A stretch of DNA of 10,622 nucleotides from an uncultured Brachyspira sp. (lineage in GTDB: Bacteria; Spirochaetota; Brachyspiria; Brachyspirales; Brachyspiraceae): positions 1 to 10,622 of the forward strand of contig NZ_CAKVGN010000086.1 in NCBI RefSeq assembly GCF_934747485.1. The letters run 5' to 3'. Position 1 is the stretch's first letter, and each line of letters starts with the position of its first letter. Below are positions 6,666-10,622 of the stretch, piece by piece. The notes under the pieces were generated by a model. That model was not told the DNA's origin. It searched no databases and saw only the letters and a list, made by a program, of their open reading frames with translations. The position numbers and the translations under genes are program-made.

Positions 6666-6712
6666 AAAGTTATGGGCATTATAATAAAACTTATATATGC
6701 TCATAACTTTTT
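6666..6712 (+). terminator. Rho-independent terminator of the dap operon
   Basis: AAAGTTATGGGCAT (6666-6679) pairs with ATGCTCATAACTTT (6697-6710) over 14 positions, all paired with a single G-U wobble, around a 17-base loop. The stem ends in a T-run (6708-6712). It begins 11 bases after the dapB stop and is the clearest terminator in the window. Confidence 0.85.
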
Positions 6713-6757
6713 CATAATAAATTTACTAATAAAAAATAAAAACCAATCATTTTTCTC

Positions 6758-6785
6758 TTGACAAAATATAAAAATAAATTATAAT
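6758..6785 (+). promoter_or_regulatory. Consensus promoter for the amidinotransferase transcript
   Basis: TTGACA (6758-6763), a 16-base spacer and TATAAT (6780-6785) are both perfect sigma70 boxes. The start should fall near 6792, giving a leader of about 230 bases before the amidinotransferase ATG. The first bases of that RNA form an 8-bp hairpin, AAAGAAAT (6793-6800) with ATTTCTTT (6810-6817), which may protect the 5' end. Confidence 0.75.
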
Positions 6786-6835
6786 TCTTCTTAAAGAAAT
6801 GAAAATAATATTTCTTTATGTATTAGGATTGCAAA

Positions 6836-6892
6836 ATGAAAAACAAATTAATCAATCTTTTTTCTTATTCATCTATCCTCTTTTTGAGGTGA
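6836..6892 (+). CDS. 18-codon leader-like ORF upstream of the amidinotransferase
   Basis: The ATG at 6836 has AGGA at 6825-6828, seven bases upstream, and begins about 45 bases after the predicted transcript start. It encodes MKNKLINLFSYSSILFLR and stops at TGA, with a final Arg AGG codon. It has a basic start and then a mostly hydrophobic run, with no similarity I recognise. It lies 133 bases before the amidinotransferase start. A leader peptide is possible because the downstream enzyme uses arginine, but a single arginine codon is weak support. Confidence 0.35.
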   Translation: MKNKLINLFSYSSILFLR

Positions 6893-6952
6893 TTCTTAAT
6901 TTCTTTTATTTCATTAATTTAAAATAATCAAAAACAAAAAACAGCAAATATA

Positions 6953-6987
6953 GTATAATAGTTTCTCTATTATGCATTATATTATAC
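6953..6987 (+). promoter_or_regulatory. Mutually exclusive hairpins in the amidinotransferase leader
   Basis: ATAATAG (6955-6961) can pair with the adjacent CTATTAT (6967-6973), or GTATAATA (6953-6960) can pair with the more distant TATTATAC (6980-6987). The two cannot form together. They lie 25 to 60 bases before the AAGGAG at 7012-7017. Neither is followed by a clean T-run. Composition alone could generate them, so a regulatory role is only a possibility. Confidence 0.25.
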
Positions 6988-7025
6988 ATTTTATACTTTT
7001 ATTAACTATTTAAGGAGATTCCTAT

Positions 7026-8165
7026 ATGAAAATCGTAAATTCTTGGAATGATTTTGACCCATTAAAACATGTTATAGTAGGCAGAGCTGATAATTGCTGT
7101 ATAGCACCATCAGAACCAGCTTCAAAAGCTAAAGTACCATTAAACAGCCCAATGAGAGGTATGACAGGACCAAGACCATTGGATACCGTAGAAAAAGCAA
7201 ATGCTCAGTTAGATAATCTTTGTAAAATATTAGAGCAGCATGGTGTAAAAGTGGACAGACCTACCCCGCTTCAATGGAACCAAGCTGTTATAACACCTCA
7301 TTTTATGACTGGAAGTATGTTTGGCTGTATGCCTCCAAGAGATGTACTTTTAACTATTGGTAATGAAATAATTGCAGCTCCTATGTCTTTTAGATCAAGA
7401 TATTTTGAGTATTTGGCTTATTCACCTATACTTAGAAAATATTTTTATGAGGACCCTGATTTTAAATGGATATCTGCTCCGCGTCCGGAACTTGGAGATG
7501 CAAGCTATGATATGCATTATTTTGACGGAGATGTTACTGAAGAAGTTTTGCTTGAAAGAACTGCTAAGCTTCACATGGTTACAACAGAACATGAAATACT
7601 TTTTGATGCTGCTGATGTTATGAGAGTTGGTAAAGATTTATTCTGTCAGCATGGTTTAACTACAAACAGAAAAGCTATGGAATGGTTAAGAAGACAATAT
7701 CCGGACTTCAGAGTGCATGCTGTAAACTTCCCTGGAGACCCTTACCCAATACATATTGATGCTACTTTTGTACCTTTAAGACCAGGTTTAATAATCAACA
7801 ACCCTACAAGAAAACTTCCTACAGAGCAAAGAAAAATATTTGAAGCTAATGGATGGGAGATTGTTGATGCGGCTAAACCTGCTCATGAAACTCCTCCGCC
7901 TCTTTGTTATTCAAGTGTATGGCTTTCTATGAACTGTTTGGTATTAGACCATAAAACAGTATTAGTTGAAGCAAGTGAAGTTTATCAAATGGAGCAGATG
8001 GATAAATTGGGAATGAATGTTATACCTGTGCCGTTTAGAGATGCTTATCCATTTGGCGGCGGTTTGCACTGTGCTACTGCTGATGTTTACAGAGAGGGTT
8101 CTTGTGAAGACTATTTCCCTAAACAAGTAGATGACCCTACTTTAGTTACTTACAAAAAGTGGTAA
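7026..8165 (+). CDS. Glycine amidinotransferase-type (arginine donor) amidinotransferase
   Basis: The 379-residue protein belongs to the L-arginine:glycine amidinotransferase family, which moves the amidino group of arginine to an amine (glycine in the classic reaction, giving guanidinoacetate and ornithine). The beta/alpha-propeller fold signatures are clear: VNSWNDFDPLKHVIVG at the N-terminus, FDAADVMRVGKDLF (193-206) with catalytic Asp194, PIHIDATF (241-248) with His243 and Asp245, and GGGLHCATAD (344-353) with nucleophile Cys349. These align in order and spacing with Asp254, His303 and Cys407 of human AGAT, so the enzyme should be active. The acceptor is not determined; cyanotoxin-type and inosamine-phosphate relatives use other amines. 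AAGGAG lies eight bases before the ATG. It is transcribed alone, from the promoter at 6758, and followed by a terminator. Confidence 0.88.
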   Translation: MKIVNSWNDFDPLKHVIVGRADNCCIAPSEPASKAKVPLNSPMRGMTGPRPLDTVEKANAQLDNLCKILEQHGVKVDRPTPLQWNQAVITPHFMTGSMFGCMPPRDVLLTIGNEIIAAPMSFRSRYFEYLAYSPILRKYFYEDPDFKWISAPRPELGDASYDMHYFDGDVTEEVLLERTAKLHMVTTEHEILFDAADVMRVGKDLFCQHGLTTNRKAMEWLRRQYPDFRVHAVNFPGDPYPIHIDATFVPLRPGLIINNPTRKLPTEQRKIFEANGWEIVDAAKPAHETPPPLCYSSVWLSMNCLVLDHKTVLVEASEVYQMEQMDKLGMNVIPVPFRDAYPFGGGLHCATADVYREGSCEDYFPKQVDDPTLVTYKKW

Positions 8166-8192
8166 TTTGTATATAGATTGTGTTTTTTATAT

Positions 8193-8222
8193 ATGGAGGC
8201 GGGCAAAACTCGTCTCCATTTT
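8193..8222 (+). terminator. Terminator after the amidinotransferase
   Basis: ATGGAGGCG (8193-8201) pairs with CGTCTCCAT (8211-8219) over nine positions with one G-U wobble, around the loop GGCAAAACT, and is followed by TTTT and an AT-rich tail. It starts 28 bases after the stop codon. The GC-rich stem against AT-rich DNA makes it convincing although the T-run is short. Confidence 0.75.
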
Positions 8223-8361
8223 ATATATAAATTATAATTGTTTAAAAACTAAATTAATAAATATTTATATTGTTTTTAATTTAATATTTAGTATGTAAGA
8301 TATAATTAGTATTATTTTATATAATTTCTTAGATATAAAATTTAACTACTTGTGTTTTTTG

Positions 8362-8417
8362 CAACTTTTTGCCACGGGAAAAAGTTGAATAAAATAAAAA
8401 ACTTATATAACAAAATT
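8362..8417 (+). repeat. Second copy of the hairpin plus ACTTATAT repeat
   Basis: CAACTTTTT (8362-8370) pairs with AAAAAGTTG (8379-8387) around an eight-base loop, GCCACGGG. The sequence from 8378 (GAAAAAGTTGAATAAAAT, then ACTTATATAACAAAAT) matches 2250-2286 with small changes. It has no open frame and no gene close by on the plus strand. With the next repeat it fills much of the 437-base gap between the amidinotransferase and the MATE gene. Bases 8223-8361 are plain AT-rich DNA in which I see nothing. Confidence 0.55.
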
Positions 8418-8445
8418 TTTAAGTTTTGAGTAGACTAGCCCCCGG

Positions 8446-8512
8446 TTCTTTTGCCAATAGGCACCTACTCGCTGCAACCGAATGTAGTGCCTGCGGTATT
8501 GGTATAAAAGAA
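8446..8512. repeat. Palindromic intergenic repeat, full-length copy
   Basis: This 67-base element folds into a long interrupted hairpin. TTCTTTT pairs with AAAAGAA, CCAATA with TATTGG, and GGCAC with GTGCC, with TAC/GTA and CG/CG nearer the loop. The shortened copy at 2092-2134 shares both ends. The order relative to the other repeat differs from the left spacer, where the palindrome is at lower coordinates. A small open frame across it (8426-8677) is a by-product. It looks like a REP or MITE-like non-autonomous repeat of this genome. Confidence 0.7.
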
Positions 8513-8534
8513 CTGCATTGTGGAAAGTATAGTC

Positions 8535-8577
8535 AAAAAATATATTGTATTATTAATGTATATACAATTCTTTTTTT
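8535..8577. terminator. Bidirectional terminator-like hairpin after the MATE gene
   Basis: ATTGTAT (8544-8550) pairs with ATACAAT (8562-8568) around an 11-base loop. On the minus strand the stem is followed by ATATTTTTT (T-run opposite 8535-8540), about 30 bases after the MATE stop. On the plus strand it is followed by TC and seven T (8571-8577). The stem is short and AT-rich, so efficiency is doubtful, but T-runs on both sides are what a two-way terminator would show. Confidence 0.5.
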
Positions 8578-8602
8578 AATAATTATATTTTTAATCAATT
8601 AT

Positions 8603-9949
8603 TTAATCATAAACCTCTTTGTTATTATAACAATCTGTTTTCTTAATGTTTGTGTTATAATATATTATAGAAAGTAAACTCATTAATATAATCTGAGCTA
8701 CAGGCATTGCAAGCCACACACCATTAAGCTTAAAAAATATAGGAAGAATCATTATACATAATGGGCTTACAAATAAAGGGTCTATATAAGTTAAAAAGCC
8801 TGCATATTTACTCTCCCCAGAAGAGTAAAAATAAGCAGTACCAATTCTTACCATAGGCTGAAGTATAAAAGATATAGCTATTATAGGCATAGCAATGCTT
8901 ACAATGTTATTGGTCTCTATAGAAGCACCAAACATTATACCTAATTTATTTTTAAACAAAAGAACTACTATTATTAATATAGAACCTAACACAGAAGAAA
9001 ATAATATTCCTTTTTTTAATACTTTTCTCATAAGCTCTTCTCTCTTAGCACCCTTAAAAAAACTAATCATAGGCTGACAGCCTTCTGCAATACCTTCAAA
9101 TAAATATATTATGGAGCCGTAAATATAATTAATTACAGAATATGCACTAGTTCCAATATATCCTCCATATTTTATGCATTGTAAATTATTGAATATTACT
9201 ATTAAAGAAGGAGCCATTACCAAACCAAATGGAGATAACCCTATTTGAATAGCCCTTTTAGTCATAGATAAATCAAAATCTGATAACTTTATTTTTGTTC
9301 TATATTTCTTTCTAATAAATAAATAATATATGGCAATAACAGAAACTATTGCCTGTGCTATAATTGTAGCCAATGCTGCTCCAAAAGTTCCTAATCTTAA
9401 AACCATTAAAAACACATAGTCTAATATAATGTTAGTTATAAGCCCTATACCCATGAAACTCATAGCATGTATAGTTTTACCAGAATTTCTTATTATAGGC
9501 ATGCTTCCGGCAGATATAAGTTGAAATGTACCGCCTAATATAATAGTTGTAATATAACTATTAGCCTGTTCAAATATTATATCTCTCGCACCAAGCTGAT
9601 AAATTAATTTGTCTTTTATTAAAAGAAGCAGTAGAGTTAATATAATGCTTGCAATTATTAAAGTGATAAATGTATTAATTTTTGCCTTATTAAACTTCTC
9701 TATATTCCCAGCTCCAAGATATGTGGACATTATAACGGAGCCGCCCATTCCAAGCATAGCAGCTGTAGCAAATAAAACCGTTCCTATAGGATAAACCAAA
9801 TTAATTGCAGTAAGTCCATTATCTCCCATAGAATTACCAACAAAAAAACCATCAACTACTATATAAAGCCCTCCAAGCATAGTTGATACTATAGAAGGAA
9901 GCACATATTTAAAAAAAGATTTTTCCATCTCTTCTACTCTATTTATCAT
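8603..9949 (-). CDS. MATE-family multidrug/toxic-compound efflux transporter
   Basis: The 448-residue inner-membrane protein is near the family norm and consists almost wholly of hydrophobic helices, about twelve, in two homologous halves (roughly 10-215 and 230-430) joined by a charged linker around RKKYRTKIKLSDFD. Family features include FVGNSMGDNGLTAINLVYPI (36-55), GMGGSVIMSTYLGAGN (67-82) and EGCQPMISFFKGA in the second half. Such proteins export cationic drugs or metabolites using sodium or proton gradients; the substrate is unknown, and the DinF/MepA-type branch is a guess. An in-frame TTG at 9952 is only two bases past AAGGAG (9955-9960), whereas ATG at 9949 is five bases away and preferred. 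A consensus promoter with an operator precedes it, implying control by a repressor encoded elsewhere. Confidence 0.88.
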   Translation of the reverse strand: MINRVEEMEKSFFKYVLPSIVSTMLGGLYIVVDGFFVGNSMGDNGLTAINLVYPIGTVLFATAAMLGMGGSVIMSTYLGAGNIEKFNKAKINTFITLIIASIILTLLLLLIKDKLIYQLGARDIIFEQANSYITTIILGGTFQLISAGSMPIIRNSGKTIHAMSFMGIGLITNIILDYVFLMVLRLGTFGAALATIIAQAIVSVIAIYYLFIRKKYRTKIKLSDFDLSMTKRAIQIGLSPFGLVMAPSLIVIFNNLQCIKYGGYIGTSAYSVINYIYGSIIYLFEGIAEGCQPMISFFKGAKREELMRKVLKKGILFSSVLGSILIIVVLLFKNKLGIMFGASIETNNIVSIAMPIIAISFILQPMVRIGTAYFYSSGESKYAGFLTYIDPLFVSPLCIMILPIFFKLNGVWLAMPVAQIILMSLLSIIYYNTNIKKTDCYNNKEVYD

Positions 9950-9987
9950 CAAAGCTCCTTAAAACATGTTATAAAACAAATTTAAAT

Positions 9988-10007
9988 ATAGTCCGATAGT
10001 AGACTAT
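9988..10007. promoter_or_regulatory. Inverted-repeat operator over the MATE promoter
   Basis: ATAGTC (9988-9993) and GACTAT (10002-10007) are perfect inverted half-sites eight bases apart, and the spacer CGATAGTA holds a further ATAGT. The site overlaps the -10 box by two bases and covers the expected start near 9999. This geometry is what a dimeric MarR- or TetR-type repressor of an efflux gene would need. No regulator gene lies in the window. Confidence 0.55.
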
Positions 10008-10033
10008 TATATTCATTTAAAAATTATTGTCAA
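10006..10033 (-). promoter_or_regulatory. Consensus promoter of the MATE gene
   Basis: On the minus strand TTGACA (10028-10033), a 16-base spacer and TATAAT (10006-10011) are both perfect sigma70 boxes. The leader of about 50 bases carries AAGGAG just before the start codon. Such a strong promoter next to an operator suggests the gene is normally repressed. Confidence 0.75.
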
Positions 10034-10097
10034 CACTAAAAAACAAATTAAATAATTTTTTATATAAATAATCTATATACAAACAAATATTTTTATA

Positions 10098-10125
10098 TTG
10101 CAAAAAAGTTAACATAATTTATAAT
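10098..10125 (+). promoter_or_regulatory. Promoter of the GNAT gene
   Basis: TTGCAA (10098-10103), a 16-base spacer and TATAAT (10120-10125) give a plausible plus-strand promoter with a start near 10132. AAGGGA at 10143-10148 follows, six bases before the ATG. It diverges from the MATE promoter, with about 65 bases between the two -35 boxes. Confidence 0.5.
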
Positions 10126-10154
10126 TTATACTAATTATTTTTAAGGGAAAATAA

Positions 10155-10370
10155 ATGCCAATAAGACTTGCTGCCTCTGAAGATACAAAACAAATACTAG
10201 AAATATACTCAAATTATATTGATACAAACATCACATTTGAATATTCACTGCCTAGCATAGAAGAGTTTGAAAAAAGAATAAAGAATATAATTGAAGTTTA
10301 TCCCTATTTAGTATATGAAGAAGATGAAAAAATATTAGGATACGCATACGCTCATAGTTTTATTATATAA
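10155..10370 (+). pseudogene. Truncated GNAT N-acetyltransferase (phosphinothricin-acetyltransferase-like)
   Basis: The 71-residue product starts as a normal GNAT protein of the phosphinothricin/methionine-sulfoximine acetyltransferase type. It shows PIRLAASEDTKQILEIYSN (2-20), NITFEYSLPSIEEFEKRI (25-42), YPYLVYEEDEKILGYAYAHSF (49-69), then stops. Full members have about 165-180 residues; the acetyl-CoA-binding loop (Q/R-x-x-G-x-G/A) and the C-terminal half are missing, so activity is not expected. Where relatives continue with a lysine-glutamate-arginine block after AHSF, this gene reads II and TAA, and I see no matching sequence in the other frames up to 10549. Promoter and ribosome site are intact, so a loss of the 3' part by deletion or element insertion is more likely than a bad start. 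Confidence 0.7.
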
Positions 10371-10549
10371 TATTATTACGGATTGTCAAAATTTTGCATT
10401 TATATACAGAATAAACTCAATGTGTTAATCTAATAAATATAAATTATAAATAACAATGTACTTTTCTGCAGTGACGGAGATTTGGAGCCCTTGCTGTATA
10501 TACGCTTTTGGTATCTTTTGTTTTTATAATAAAAATTATTAAAATTTGT
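10371..10549. other. Non-coding spacer with a GC-richer block before the right IS end
   Basis: No gene or remaining GNAT sequence is seen. Bases 10371-10455 are plain AT-rich DNA. Bases about 10458-10512 (CTGCAGTGACGGAGATTTGG and following) are clearly richer in GC and have the look of the other intergenic repeats, but no second copy is present in the window, so its nature is open. Confidence 0.4.
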
Positions 10550-10622
10550 TGCACAGGAGCCAGACATATTGCAGTTAGGAATTCCTTAATTTCTTAAAGT
10601 ATAGCATAGGTGTATCATAATT
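10550..10622 (-). mobile_element. Insertion-sequence end, right copy of the 73-bp terminal inverted repeat
   Basis: This is an exact reverse complement of 1-73, so the presumed IS copies at the two window ends point toward each other with their transposase 3' ends innermost. The match ends at 10550; the next base inward (T at 10549) differs from the corresponding left-hand base. It is separated from the truncated GNAT gene by 179 bases, so the IS itself does not directly interrupt that gene. Confidence 0.6.
10575..10622 (-). CDS. C-terminal fragment of a probable transposase (partial, right)
   Basis: This is the same 15-residue open end, NYDTPMLYFKKLRNS then TAA, read leftward from the window edge. 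It is identical in sequence to the left fragment, as expected for two recent copies of one element or one collapsed repeat. Nothing more of the gene is in the window. Confidence 0.35.
   Translation of the reverse strand, partial: NYDTPMLYFKKLRNS

Noticed and set aside
7372..7623. 83-residue frame inside the amidinotransferase gene
   Set aside because: It lies wholly within a gene with intact catalytic motifs and has no initiation signals.
8426..8677. 83-residue frame across the palindromic repeat
   Set aside because: It is repeat read-through running into the end of the MATE gene, with no ribosome site and a low-complexity hydrophobic tail.
9950..9952. TTG start for the MATE gene
   Set aside because: It is only two bases from AAGGAG, while the adjacent ATG at 9949 has a usable five-base spacing.
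1..10622. Composite transposon or phage-like element defined by the inverted ends
   Set aside because: The contents are chromosomal biosynthesis genes with their own promoters; there are no integrase, replication, toxin or resistance modules.
1..10622. tRNA, rRNA genes or CRISPR arrays
   Set aside because: No cloverleaf-like GC-rich segments, rRNA cores or regularly spaced direct repeats were seen on either strand.

Overview
The window is a strongly AT-rich stretch of bacterial chromosome. Its composition, the style of its protein sequences and the palindromic repeats between its genes suggest a gut spirochaete of the genus Brachyspira. That assignment is an inference from recognition, not a database match. 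Genes lie on both strands in several short transcription units, and the long spacers between them are filled with promoters, hairpins and dispersed repeats.

Layout, left to right. Positions 1-73 are the end of a mobile element, and the exact reverse complement closes the window at 10550-10622. Both copies carry what looks like the last 15 codons of a transposase reading inward. dxs (minus strand, 131-1981) encodes DXP synthase of the isoprenoid pathway and has its own consensus promoter. A repeat-rich spacer follows, then a multi-pass membrane protein with a HEISH zinc motif resembling the M50 metallopeptidases (minus strand, 2339-3244). A 608-base divergent spacer (3245-3852) holds two palindromic repeats, two tandem sigma70 promoters and a 30-codon leader-like ORF with a lysine-rich tail. 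It leads into an operon of an M20D amidohydrolase, dapA and dapB (3853-6654), with dapA and dapB overlapping by four bases and a strong terminator after dapB. These genes belong to diaminopimelate/lysine synthesis; the M20D enzyme may be the matching deacetylase.

The second half starts with a near-consensus promoter and a long 5' leader holding an 18-codon ORF and alternative hairpins. Next is a glycine-type (arginine donor) amidinotransferase with its complete Asp/His/Cys catalytic set (7026-8165), followed by a terminator. Another repeat-filled spacer leads to a MATE-family exporter on the minus strand (8603-9949). The exporter's promoter carries an inverted-repeat operator over the -10 box and start site. 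The last gene is a GNAT acetyltransferase cut to 71 residues (10155-10370), close to the right-hand mobile-element end.

Most genes are ordinary housekeeping or accessory genes, and no complete new multi-gene system is visible. The points most worth pursuing are the identical inverted ends, the two promoter-proximal mini-ORFs with their structured leaders, the repeat family that distorts gene starts, the M50-like membrane protein and the truncated acetyltransferase.
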